From Rhodopseudomonas palustris JSC-3b (GTDB lineage: Bacteria; Pseudomonadota; Alphaproteobacteria; Rhizobiales; Xanthobacteraceae): 64,000 bases of DNA. The translations under genes and the position numbers were made by a program. Position 1 is the stretch's first letter; the number at the start of each line of letters is the position of its first letter. The DNA is taken from positions 413,629 to 477,628 of the forward strand of contig KI632513.1 in the NCBI GenBank assembly GCA_000504425.1. Direction: 5' to 3'. The notes below the pieces were generated by a model, which saw only the letters and a program-made list of their open reading frames with translations, was not told where the DNA came from and made no database searches. Shown here one piece after another: positions 8,866 through 16,881 of the stretch.

Positions 8866-9659
8866 GCGTCCTTGCTCCCCAGATAGGCTTTGATGACGTC
8901 GGGGTCGGACTGCACCTGCGCCGGCGTGCCTTCTGCGAGTTTGCGGCCGAAATTGAGCGCGACCACGTGATCGGCAATCGACATCACCAGCCCCATGTGA
9001 TGCTCGACCAGCAGCACGGTGATGCCGCGGTCGTCGCGGATTTTGCGGATCAGGTCGCCAAGACCATAGACCTCCTCATGGTTGAGGCCGCCGGCCGGCT
9101 CATCGAGCAGCAGGATTTTGGGTTCGGCCGCGAGCGCGCGCGCCAGCTCGACGCGCTTTTGCGTGCCAAACGGCAGGCCGGCGACCGGGACATGCGCCAC
9201 CTCGCGCAGATCGAGATAGCCGAGGATGTCATCGACGCGCTTGGTGGTGGCGGCCTCGGCGCGGCCGACCCAGGGCGGCCGGATCGAGTCGGTGATGAAA
9301 TTGGAGCGGGTGCGCGAATGCGTGCCGACCCGGACATTGTCGAGCACGCTGAGATTGGGAAACAGCGCGACGTTCTGAAAGGTGCGGCCGATGCCGATCT
9401 CGGCGATGCGATGCGCCGGGCGCGCCAGGATGCTGTCGCCCTCCATCAGGATATCGCCCTTGCTCGGCTGATAGAGCCGCGACAGGCAATTGAACAGTGT
9501 GGTCTTGCCGGCGCCGTTCGGCCCGATCAAACCGAGGATCTGCCCACGGTGCATGTCGAACGACACGCCGTTGAGCGCGACGATTCCTCCGAACACGACG
9601 CTGACGTCGCGCACGGCAAGCAGCGGGGCCTTCGCCCGCGCCACATCTGTTTGCTGCAT
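8862..9659 (-). CDS. livG: Liv-type ABC transporter ATPase LivG
   Basis: The 265-residue ATPase has Walker A GPNGAGKTTLFN at about residues 38-49, the LivG-type Q-loop GIGRTFQNVALFPNL, a variant signature GTQKRVELARALAAEPK (in place of LSGGQ, as usual for LivG) and Walker B ILLLDEPAGGLN. GGAG precedes the ATG. It follows iclR by 54 bp on the same strand and overlaps livF by four bases. Confidence 0.93.
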   Translation of the reverse strand: MQQTDVARAKAPLLAVRDVSVVFGGIVALNGVSFDMHRGQILGLIGPNGAGKTTLFNCLSRLYQPSKGDILMEGDSILARPAHRIAEIGIGRTFQNVALFPNLSVLDNVRVGTHSRTRSNFITDSIRPPWVGRAEAATTKRVDDILGYLDLREVAHVPVAGLPFGTQKRVELARALAAEPKILLLDEPAGGLNHEEVYGLGDLIRKIRDDRGITVLLVEHHMGLVMSIADHVVALNFGRKLAEGTPAQVQSDPDVIKAYLGSKDA

Positions 9660-9713
9660 TAGCGGCTCCGCATCACATCAGCGCTGCGCGAGCTCGATCT
9701 CCTTCGATAACGA

Positions 9714-10583
9714 TCAGATCTCCTCCACCTCGCGGGCAAGTTTTCCTCCTGTTTTCGATTTTTTGTTAGTTATCGTTCTTGTATCGAGCGGCACAGCAGT
9801 CGCGCCGAGCGCGGCTTCGATGTTCCTTACCATCGCCAAAAGACGCGGTCCAATGTCGTTGATCAGCAACTCTTCGCTGAACCGGAACGCTGGCGCGCCG
9901 CAGTTGAACGCATAAGGGCCGGTGCCGTCGTTCAGCCGCAGCGCCACGCCCGCGGCGTGGACGTCGTGCTGCCATTCGCCGACCGAGATCGCAAAGCCGT
10001 GCTTGGCAACCATCTCGCCGGCGCGCTCGATGCCATCCTTCAGCTTGGACCAGCGGCTACCATAATGCTCGCGCAGCTCCCGCAGCAACGCCGCGCGTTC
10101 GTCATCGGGCAGCGCCCAGATGTAAGCGCGCCCCATTGCGGTGGTCGCGATCGGCACGCGCGAGCCGACATCGAGCTGTACGCCAACGGTCATGCTGGAC
10201 CGGCTCTGCCCAAAATAGATCATGGTGAAACGATCGCGGCCGCCGATCGCGACTGCGCCGCCGGTCTGCCGCATCAGTTCGTCGCGGAATGGTTCCGACA
10301 GATGACGCACACCAAGATTGGCGAGCGCGGCGTAGCCGATCGCCATCGCCGCCGGCGCCAGCTGGTATTTTTCAAAGCGCGGCACCTGCGTCAGGTAGCC
10401 GAGTTTACACAGCGTATAAGTGAGCCGGGAAATGGTCGGCTTCGGCAAGCCGGTGCGCGCGGCAATCTCCTGATTGCCGAGCAGGCCGTCATTGGGACGG
10501 AACGCGCGCAACACATCGAGGCCGCGAGCCAGTGCGACCACAAAGCTGCGATCAGTCGCAACTTTCTTAGCTGGGCGTTTCAT
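9714..10583 (-). CDS. IclR family transcriptional regulator
   Basis: The 289-residue protein has an N-terminal winged helix-turn-helix (SFVVALARGLDVLRAF, then NQEIAARTGLPKPTISRLTYTLCKLGYL at 37-64) and a C-terminal IclR effector domain with IATTAMGRAYIWALP and VALRLNDGTGPYAFNCGAPAFRF. IclR proteins are usually repressors or activators of adjacent catabolic operons and bind an aromatic or carboxylic ligand. It lies upstream of livGFHM and divergent from pimFBCD. A palindromic operator-like site lies in the 124-bp divergent space, so I infer it controls both the transporter and the beta-oxidation genes as well as itself. The polar tail after about residue 270 (TNKKSKTGGKLAREVEEI) is longer than in many IclR members. 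Confidence 0.88.
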   Translation of the reverse strand: MKRPAKKVATDRSFVVALARGLDVLRAFRPNDGLLGNQEIAARTGLPKPTISRLTYTLCKLGYLTQVPRFEKYQLAPAAMAIGYAALANLGVRHLSEPFRDELMRQTGGAVAIGGRDRFTMIYFGQSRSSMTVGVQLDVGSRVPIATTAMGRAYIWALPDDERAALLRELREHYGSRWSKLKDGIERAGEMVAKHGFAISVGEWQHDVHAAGVALRLNDGTGPYAFNCGAPAFRFSEELLINDIGPRLLAMVRNIEAALGATAVPLDTRTITNKKSKTGGKLAREVEEI

Positions 10584-10605
10584 TCCCGTGCCATATTGGA
10601 TTTCG

Positions 10606-10634
10606 TTGACAAGGAACGCTGTTCAAAATAACCC
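10606..10634 (+). promoter_or_regulatory. possible sigma-70 promoter for pimF
   Basis: A perfect TTGACA (10606-10611) is followed 17 bases later by TAACCC, a poor -10. A start near 10641 would put the palindrome at 10647-10673 just inside the transcript. This is a sequence match only. Confidence 0.35.
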
Positions 10635-10646
10635 TCGCTGTCAAGA

Positions 10647-10673
10647 TGCGGAATTAAATTCCGCACAGCGGAA
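10647..10673. promoter_or_regulatory. putative IclR operator (19-bp perfect palindrome plus a third half-site)
   Basis: TGCGGAATTAAATTCCGCA (10647-10665) is a perfect inverted repeat around one central base. The right arm forms a second inverted repeat with the next bases, TTCCGC-ACA-GCGGAA (10659-10673), giving three alternating half-sites. The layout resembles the IclR-class operator, in which two arms flank one central base (E. coli IclR: TGGAAATNATTTCCA). It lies between the divergent iclR and pimF starts and before the pimF ribosome site. Binding by the neighbouring IclR protein is inferred. Confidence 0.6.
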
Positions 10674-10707
10674 CTAATAAAAACAGCGCAAGTCATGGAG
10701 GCCTCGG

Positions 10708-12795
10708 GTGAGCGAGATTGTGAAGGCGGAGCATCGGGATGGCATCGCCATCATCACGGTCGACAATCCTCCGGTCAATGCGCTGAGCGCGGCAGTTCGT
10801 CGCGGCATCCTCGAACAGGTCAATGCGGCGATCGCCGATCCGAGCGTGCAGGCGATCGTGCTGACCTGCGCTGGCCGCACGTTCATCGCCGGTGCCGATA
10901 TCACCGAATTTGGTAAGCCGCCGCAGCCGCCCAGCCTGCATGAAGTGATCGATGCGCTCGACGCCTCGCCCAAGCCGATCGTTGCCGCGATCCACGGCAC
11001 CGCGCTCGGCGGTGGTTTGGAGACGGCGCTCGGCTGTCACTTCCGCGTTGCGGTCAAGAGCGCCAAGCTCGGCCTGCCGGAGGTAAAGCTCGGGCTGTTG
11101 CCCGGCGCGGGCGGCACGCAGCGGCTGCCGCGTGCGGTCGGCCCCGAGCTGGCGGTACAAATGATCCTCAGCGGCACGCCGATCAGCGCCGCGGACGCGC
11201 AGCGCCATGGTCTGATCGACGAGGTGGTCGAAGACACCGTTGCTGGCGGCGAAGCGTTTGCGCGCAAAGTGCTGGCCGAGCAGCGGCCGCTGCGCCGGCT
11301 GCGCGATGATCATAGCAAGCTCGCCGCGGCGCGCGCCGATCGGTCGATCTTCACCAATGCCGTTGCCGCGATGACCAAGAAGGCGCGGGGCTTTGAGGCG
11401 CCGTTCGCCTGCGCCGATGCCATCGGCGCCGCGATCGATCTGCCGTTTGATGAGGGCATGAAGCGCGAGCGCGACGGCTTTCTCAAACTGGTGGTTGGCG
11501 ATCAATCCAAGGCGCAGCGCTACGCGTTCTTTGCCGAGCGTGAAGCCGCCAAGGTCGCGGGCGTGCCCGAGGGCACCAAGCCGCGTCCGGTCGCCAAGGT
11601 CGCGGTGATCGGCGCTGGCACCATGGGCGGCGGCATCGCGATGTCGTTTGCCAATGCCGGCATTCCGGTGACGCTGATCGAAACCGGCGAGCAGCCGCTG
11701 CAGCGTGGCCTCGGCATCATGCAGAAGAATTATGAGGCCAGCGCGGCGCGCGGCGGTCTGCCGCCCGATGCGCCGGCCAAGCGCATGGCGCTGATCACCG
11801 GCGTGGTCGGGCTCGAACACGTCAAGGATGCCGATCTGATCATCGAGGCGGTGTTCGAAACCATGGCGGTGAAGAAAGAGGTATTCACCGCGCTCGACAC
11901 TCACGCCAAGCCCGGCGCGGTGCTGGCGTCCAACACCTCCTATCTCAATATTGATGCGATCGCGGCGGTCACCAAGCGTCCGCAAGACGTGCTCGGCATG
12001 CACTTCTTCTCGCCGGCCAATGTCATGAAGCTGTGCGAGATCGTGCGCGGCGTGCAGACCGCGCCCGATGCGCTGCTGACCGCGGTCACGATCGCCAAGA
12101 AGATCGCCAAGGTGCCGGTGGTGGTCGGGGTGTGCGACGGCTTTGTCGGCAACCGCATGCTGGCGGCGCGCAGCAATCAGGCTGAAAAGCTATTGTTTGA
12201 AGGCGCGCTGCCGCAGCAGGTCGATGCGGTGGTCACCAAATTCGGCATGCCGATGGGACCGTTCGCGATGGGCGATCTCGCCGGGCTCGATATCGGCTGG
12301 CGCTCGCGCCAGGACCGCGGCATCAAATCGGAGATCGCCGACGCGCTGTGTGAAGCCGGCCGGTTCGGCCAGAAGACCGGCAGGGGCTACTACGCTTATG
12401 AGGCCGGCTCGCGCGCGCCGCTACCCGATCCCGAGGTCGAGACCCTGATCAACGACACGCTGGCTAAGCTCGGCCTCAAGCGGCGCGAGATCAGCGATCA
12501 GGAAATCCTCGAGCGCATGGTCTATCCGATGATCAATGAGGGCGCGCGCATCCTGGAAGAGAAGATCGCGGCGCGGCCGAGCGATATCGATATCGTGTGG
12601 ATCTATGGCTATGGCTGGCCGGTCTATCGCGGCGGCCCGATGTTCTATGCCGACCTCGTCGGCCTCAAGCCGATCGCGGAGCGGCTGTCGCACTACGCCA
12701 AACAGACCAATGATCCGTCGCTCGAACCGGCCCCGCTGCTGAAGCGGCTCGCCGATGAAGGCAAGACCTTCGCCTCGCTGGCGAAGGGCGGCTGA
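10708..12795 (+). CDS. pimF: fused enoyl-CoA hydratase/3-hydroxyacyl-CoA dehydrogenase (PimF-like)
   Basis: The 695-residue two-domain beta-oxidation enzyme hydrates 2-enoyl-CoA and then oxidises the 3-hydroxyacyl-CoA with NAD+. The N-terminal crotonase domain shows the oxyanion-hole stretch [23 protein letters not shown] and [16 protein letters not shown]. The dehydrogenase part begins with the NAD-binding [22 protein letters not shown] near residue 296 and has SNTSYLNID and [13 protein letters not shown], with the catalytic His near 432. The GTG at 10708 is chosen for GGAGG eight bases upstream. It heads pimF-pimB-pimC-pimD. The assignment to PimF rests on this gene set and the neighbouring Liv transporter, as in R. 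palustris; a general FadJ-type role remains possible. Confidence 0.85.
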   Translation: MSEIVKAEHRDGIAIITVDNPPVNALSAAVRRGILEQVNAAIADPSVQAIVLTCAGRTFIAGADITEFGKPPQPPSLHEVIDALDASPKPIVAAIHGTALGGGLETALGCHFRVAVKSAKLGLPEVKLGLLPGAGGTQRLPRAVGPELAVQMILSGTPISAADAQRHGLIDEVVEDTVAGGEAFARKVLAEQRPLRRLRDDHSKLAAARADRSIFTNAVAAMTKKARGFEAPFACADAIGAAIDLPFDEGMKRERDGFLKLVVGDQSKAQRYAFFAEREAAKVAGVPEGTKPRPVAKVAVIGAGTMGGGIAMSFANAGIPVTLIETGEQPLQRGLGIMQKNYEASAARGGLPPDAPAKRMALITGVVGLEHVKDADLIIEAVFETMAVKKEVFTALDTHAKPGAVLASNTSYLNIDAIAAVTKRPQDVLGMHFFSPANVMKLCEIVRGVQTAPDALLTAVTIAKKIAKVPVVVGVCDGFVGNRMLAARSNQAEKLLFEGALPQQVDAVVTKFGMPMGPFAMGDLAGLDIGWRSRQDRGIKSEIADALCEAGRFGQKTGRGYYAYEAGSRAPLPDPEVETLINDTLAKLGLKRREISDQEILERMVYPMINEGARILEEKIAARPSDIDIVWIYGYGWPVYRGGPMFYADLVGLKPIAERLSHYAKQTNDPSLEPAPLLKRLADEGKTFASLAKGG

Positions 12796-12898
12796 TGGTG
12801 CGGCGATTGCCTGCCTGCCTGCCTCCGAGCGGGGCGGGTGATCGCTGCCGCTGTGCTCACAACGCCATGGTTCGCGCGGGCCTCGCGCGGCCAACGAT

Positions 12899-12934
12899 CC
12901 AAAGTACAGACCAAGCTACCGACCACGCTACAGA
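12899..12934. repeat. three degenerate 12-bp tandem repeats
   Basis: CCAAAGTACAGA, CCAAGCTACCGA and CCACGCTACAGA follow one another directly in the 169-bp space between pimF and pimB. No other feature is seen in that space, and no gene for an acyl-CoA ligase. Confidence 0.55.
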
Positions 12935-12964
12935 ACTAACAATCCGCCCAACAGGAGCCCGCTT

Positions 12965-14152
12965 ATGACCGACGCCGTTATCGTCTCCACCGCACGCACC
13001 CCGATTGGCAAAGCCTATCGCGGTGCGCTCAATGCCACCGAGGGGGCGACGCTGCTCGGCCATGCCATTGAACACGCGGTGGCGCGCGCCAAGCTCGATC
13101 CGCGCGAGGTCGAGGATGTGGTGATGGGCTGCGCGCTGCAGCAGGGTGCGACCGGCGGCAACATCGCGCGCAAGGCGCTGCTGCGCGCCGGGCTGCCGGT
13201 GACCACCGCTGGCACCACCATTGACCGGCAATGCGCATCCGGCCTGCAGGCGATCGCGCTCGCGGCGCGCTCGGTGTTGTTCGACGGCGTTGAGATCGCG
13301 GTCGGCGGCGGCGGCGAGTCGATCAGCCTGGTGCAGAACGACAAGATGAACATGTTCCACGCGGTCGATCCGGCGCTCGAGGCGATCAAGGGCGACGTCT
13401 ATATGGCGATGATCGATACCGCCGAGGTGGTGGCCAAGCGCTACAACATCTCGCGCGACGCGCAGGACGCCTATGCGCTGGAAAGCCAGCGCCGCACCGC
13501 CGCGGCGCAGCAGGCCGGCCGCTTCAACGACGAACTGGCGCCGATCACCACCAAGATGGCGGTGGTCGACAAGGCGACCGGCGCGGTGTCGTTCAAGGAA
13601 GTGACGCTGAGCCAGGACGAAGGCCCGCGGCCCGATACCAGCGCCGAGGGGCTGGCCGCTTTGAAGGCAGTGCGCGGCGAGGGCTATTTCATCACCGCCG
13701 GCAATGCCAGCCAGTTGTCGGACGGCGCTTCGGCGACCGTGGTGATGAGCGACAAGGAAGCAGCCAAGCGCGGCCTGACCCCGCTCGGCATTTTCCGCGG
13801 CTTCGTGTCGGCCGGCTGCGAGCCGGACGAGATGGGCATCGGCCCGGTGTTCGCGGTGCCGCGGCTCTTGAAGCGCCATGGCCTCACTGTCGATGACATC
13901 GACCTGTGGGAGCTGAACGAAGCCTTCGCGGTGCAGGTGCTGTATTGCCGCGACAAGCTCGGCATCGATCCGGACAAGATCAACGTCGATGGCGGCGCGA
14001 TCGCGGTCGGCCATCCTTACGGCATGTCGGGCGCACGGCTCACCGGCCATGCGCTGATCGAAGGACGCCGCCGCAAGGCGAAATACGCGGTGGTAACGAT
14101 GTGTGTCGGCGGCGGCATGGGCTCGGCCGGGCTGTTCGAAATCGTGCACTAA
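12965..14152 (+). CDS. pimB: acetyl-CoA acyltransferase / thiolase (PimB-like)
   Basis: The 395-residue thiolase cleaves 3-oxoacyl-CoA with CoA to release acetyl-CoA. The nucleophile Cys90 lies in [10 protein letters not shown]. The other active-site blocks are [25 protein letters not shown] (catalytic His near 350) and [13 protein letters not shown] (proton-donor Cys near 380). AGGAG lies eight bases before the ATG. It is the second gene of the beta-oxidation operon; in R. palustris the homologous position is pimB. A GC-rich hairpin follows its stop. Confidence 0.88.
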   Translation: MTDAVIVSTARTPIGKAYRGALNATEGATLLGHAIEHAVARAKLDPREVEDVVMGCALQQGATGGNIARKALLRAGLPVTTAGTTIDRQCASGLQAIALAARSVLFDGVEIAVGGGGESISLVQNDKMNMFHAVDPALEAIKGDVYMAMIDTAEVVAKRYNISRDAQDAYALESQRRTAAAQQAGRFNDELAPITTKMAVVDKATGAVSFKEVTLSQDEGPRPDTSAEGLAALKAVRGEGYFITAGNASQLSDGASATVVMSDKEAAKRGLTPLGIFRGFVSAGCEPDEMGIGPVFAVPRLLKRHGLTVDDIDLWELNEAFAVQVLYCRDKLGIDPDKINVDGGAIAVGHPYGMSGARLTGHALIEGRRRKAKYAVVTMCVGGGMGSAGLFEIVH

Positions 14153-14168
14153 GCGGGCGCGGCTCGCG

Positions 14169-14190
14169 CTCTCCCCGCTGGCGGGGAGAG
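14169..14190. other. intercistronic hairpin between pimB and pimC
   Basis: CTCTCCCCGC and GCGGGGAGAG are perfect inverted arms separated by two bases. No T-run follows, so it is more likely an mRNA processing or stability element, or a short intergenic repeat, than an operon-ending terminator. Confidence 0.5.
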
Positions 14191-14245
14191 TGCGCTGCCC
14201 GATCAGTGCGCTACAATTTGATTCGAGAGGTCTAGGGAGGATCCG

Positions 14246-15436
14246 ATGGATCTGAGTTTCAGCAAGGAAGAACTGGCATTCCGCGACGAGGTCCGCGCCT
14301 TTTTCAAGGAAGCCGTGCCGGCCGCGATGCGGCAGAAGATGATCGAGGGCCGTCACCCCACCAAGGATGAAATGGTGGAATGGTATCGCATCCTCAACAA
14401 GAAGGGCTGGGGCGTTCCGCATTGGCCGGTGCAATATGGTGGCACCGGCTGGACCTCAGTGCAGGACTACATCTTCAATGAGGAACTGCAGCTCGCGCCG
14501 GCGCCGCAGCCGCTGGCATTCGGCGTGTCGATGGTCGGCCCGGTGATCTACACGTTCGGTAACGAAGCGCAGAAGCAGCGCTTTCTGCCGCGCATCGCCA
14601 ATGTCGATGATTGGTGGTGCCAGGGCTTTTCCGAGCCGGGCGCCGGCTCCGATCTCGCCTCGCTGAAGACCAAGGCGGAACGGCGCGGCGACAAATACAT
14701 CGTCAACGGCCAGAAGACCTGGACCACGCTGGCGCAATATGCCGACTGGATCTTCTGTCTGGTGCGCACCGATCCCACCGCCAAGAAGCAGTCCGGCATT
14801 TCGTTCCTGCTGATCGACATGAAGTCGAAGGGCATTTCGGTGCGGCCGATCATCACCATCGAAGGCGGCCACGAGGTCAACGAAGTGTTCTTCGATGACG
14901 TCGAAGTGCCGGTCGAGAATCTGGTCGGCGAAGAGAACAAGGGCTGGGACTACGCCAAATTCCTGCTCGGCAATGAGCGCACCGGCATCGCCCGGGTCGG
15001 CATGTCCAAGGAGCGCATCAAGCGCATCAAGCAGATGGCGGGGCAGGTGCAGGCCGATGGCCGCCCGGTGCTCGACAATCCGCGGTTCCGCGACAAGCTG
15101 ACCGCGGTCGAAATCGAACTCAAGGCGCTGGAAATGACGCAGCTGCGCGTCGTCGCCGATGAAGGCAAGCACGGCAAGGGCAAGCCCAATCCGGCATCTT
15201 CGGTGCTGAAGATCAAGGGCTCGGAAATCCAGCAGGCCACCACCGAGCTGCTGATGGATGTGATCGGCCCCTATGCGGCGCCCTATGACATTCATGGCGA
15301 GGACGGCTCCAACGAGGCGATGGATTGGACCGCGCAAGTGGCGCCCAGCTACTTCAACAATCGCAAGGTGTCGATCTACGGCGGCTCCAACGAGATTCAG
15401 CGCAACATCATCTGCAAGGCGGTGCTGGGGCTGTAA
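14246..15436 (+). CDS. pimC: acyl-CoA dehydrogenase, large subunit (PimC-like)
   Basis: The 396-residue flavoenzyme has the acyl-CoA dehydrogenase order: an N-terminal helical domain, a beta domain with CQGFSEPGAGSDLASLKTKAER and GQKTWTTLAQYADW, and a C-terminal helical domain ending IYGGSNEIQRNIICKAVLGL. The YGG replaces the YEG of medium-chain enzymes, so the catalytic base must lie elsewhere or in the partner subunit. GGAGG precedes the ATG by seven bases. With the next gene it forms the two-gene dehydrogenase pair known as PimCD, which introduces the 2,3 double bond into pimeloyl-CoA and similar dicarboxyl-CoA esters. The specific substrate is inferred from synteny. Confidence 0.85.
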   Translation: MDLSFSKEELAFRDEVRAFFKEAVPAAMRQKMIEGRHPTKDEMVEWYRILNKKGWGVPHWPVQYGGTGWTSVQDYIFNEELQLAPAPQPLAFGVSMVGPVIYTFGNEAQKQRFLPRIANVDDWWCQGFSEPGAGSDLASLKTKAERRGDKYIVNGQKTWTTLAQYADWIFCLVRTDPTAKKQSGISFLLIDMKSKGISVRPIITIEGGHEVNEVFFDDVEVPVENLVGEENKGWDYAKFLLGNERTGIARVGMSKERIKRIKQMAGQVQADGRPVLDNPRFRDKLTAVEIELKALEMTQLRVVADEGKHGKGKPNPASSVLKIKGSEIQQATTELLMDVIGPYAAPYDIHGEDGSNEAMDWTAQVAPSYFNNRKVSIYGGSNEIQRNIICKAVLGL

Positions 15437-15453
15437 CGCGCAAGCATTCGGTC

Positions 15454-15538
15454 CGTCATTGCGAGCGCAGCGAAGCAATCCACAGCCAGAGCCATCAAGC
15501 CGCTGGATTGCTTCGTCGCTTCGCTCCTCGCAATGACG
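15454..15538. repeat. family-typical palindromic intergenic repeat inside the pim operon (85 bp)
   Basis: The element begins CGTCATTGCGAGCGCAGCGA and ends CTCGCAATGACG, with inner arms GAAGCAATCCA and TGGATTGCTTC, so it can fold into one long hairpin. It is the same family as the three 87-bp copies after glpK. Here it sits between pimC and pimD and would be transcribed. Confidence 0.85.
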
Positions 15539-15569
15539 CTGGTCATTCAGGTTTTCAAGGAAGCATCAC

Positions 15570-16712
15570 ATGGATTTTGATCTCTCCGAGGAGCAGCGGC
15601 TTCTCAAGGACAGCGTCGAAGGGCTGCTGAAGAGCGCCTATGATTTCGAGAGCCGCAAAAAATACGGCGCCGAGCCGGACGGTTTTAGCCGCGCGATCTG
15701 GGGCAAGTTTGCCGAGCAGGGCCTGCTTGGTCTGCCGTTTTCGGAAGCCGATGGCGGTTTCGGTGCCGGGTCGGTGGAAACCATGATCGTCATGGAAGCG
15801 CTCGGCCGCGCTCTGGTGCTCGAGCCCTATCTGCCGACCGTGATCTTGGCCGGTGGCTTTTTGCGCCGCGCCGGTTCCGCCGAGCAGAAGGCCGCTTATC
15901 TGCCGGGGCTGATCGACGGCTCCAAACTGTTTGCGTTCGCGCAGCTTGAAAAGAGCTCGCGCTATGATCTTGGCGACGTCACCACCACGGCCAAGCCGCA
16001 GGGCGATGGCTGGGTGATCGACGGCGACAAGACCGTGGTGTTGAATGGTGATAGCGCCGACGTGCTGATCGTCACCGCCCGCACCAAGGGCGGCCAGCGC
16101 GACCGCGACGGCATCGGCGTGTTCCTGGTGCCGGCCGACGCCAACGGCGTCAGCCGCAAGGCCTATCCGACCCAGGACGGGCTGCGCGCCGCCGATATTT
16201 CCTTCAATGGTGTCGTGGTCGCTGCCGATGCCGCGATCGGCGATCCGGCGCAGGGCCTGCCGTTGATCGAACGGGTGGTGGACGAAGCGCGCGCCGCTCT
16301 GTGCGCCGAAGCGGTCGGTGCCATGGAAGAGTCGCTCAAGACCACCGTGGAATATCTCAAGACCCGCACTCAGTTCGGTGTGCCGATCGCCTCGTTCCAG
16401 GTGCTGCAGCATCGCGCCGCCGACATGTTCGTGGCGCTGGAGCAAGCACGCTCGATGGCGATGTTCGCCATCATGGCTTCCGATTTCGAGGACGCCAAGG
16501 AGCGCGCCAACGCGATCGCCGCCGCCAAGGTGCAGGTCGGCCGCTCGCTGAAATTCATCGGCGAACAGTCGATCCAGCTGCATGGCGGCATCGGCGTCAC
16601 CATGGAAGCCAAGATCGGCCATTATTTTAAGCGGCTGACCATGATCGACCGCACCTTTGGTGATGCCGATTATCACTTGGCGCGCGTCGGCGAAGCCGGT
16701 GGCGTGATCTGA
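15570..16712 (+). CDS. pimD: acyl-CoA dehydrogenase, small subunit (PimD-like)
   Basis: The 380-residue acyl-CoA dehydrogenase homologue is diverged from PimC. It starts MDFDLSEEQRLLKDSVEGLL and has GLLGLPFSEADGGFGAG. The beta domain lacks the usual CxTEPxxGSD motif and has FAQLEKSSRYDLGDVTTTA instead, as in other small subunits of heteromeric enzymes. The C-terminal part has TRTQFGVPIASFQVLQHRAADM and QLHGGIGVTMEAKIGHYFKR. AGGA lies nine bases before the ATG. It is the last gene of the operon; a hairpin follows 20 bp past the stop. Partner and substrate follow the PimC assignment. Confidence 0.85.
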   Translation: MDFDLSEEQRLLKDSVEGLLKSAYDFESRKKYGAEPDGFSRAIWGKFAEQGLLGLPFSEADGGFGAGSVETMIVMEALGRALVLEPYLPTVILAGGFLRRAGSAEQKAAYLPGLIDGSKLFAFAQLEKSSRYDLGDVTTTAKPQGDGWVIDGDKTVVLNGDSADVLIVTARTKGGQRDRDGIGVFLVPADANGVSRKAYPTQDGLRAADISFNGVVVAADAAIGDPAQGLPLIERVVDEARAALCAEAVGAMEESLKTTVEYLKTRTQFGVPIASFQVLQHRAADMFVALEQARSMAMFAIMASDFEDAKERANAIAAAKVQVGRSLKFIGEQSIQLHGGIGVTMEAKIGHYFKRLTMIDRTFGDADYHLARVGEAGGVI

Positions 16713-16731
16713 CGCGGTGATCCGAAACGCG

Positions 16732-16769
16732 GCGTCGCCGAGCGCATCATTGAAGCGACTCGGCGACGC
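16732..16769 (+). terminator. strong hairpin after pimD
   Basis: GCGTCGCCGAG (16732-16742) and CTCGGCGACGC (16759-16769) are a perfect 11-bp inverted repeat with a 16-base loop. There is no T-run, so termination by it alone is uncertain; it could protect the mRNA 3' end. Confidence 0.5.
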
Positions 16770-16881
16770 AGCTCTCTGCGCCTTGTGGGCAGGATCGCCG
16801 GCCTCGCGCGGCTAACTTGACCACGGCTGCGCAATCGGATGGTGTTGCGGCAACGCAAAGCAGCAACCGTCCGGAGACGCC

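Noticed and set aside
12836-12964. Remnant of a pimA ligase gene between pimF and pimB
   Set aside because: The space is only 169 bp and no frame reads like an AMP-binding enzyme; only tandem 12-bp repeats and the pimB ribosome site are visible.
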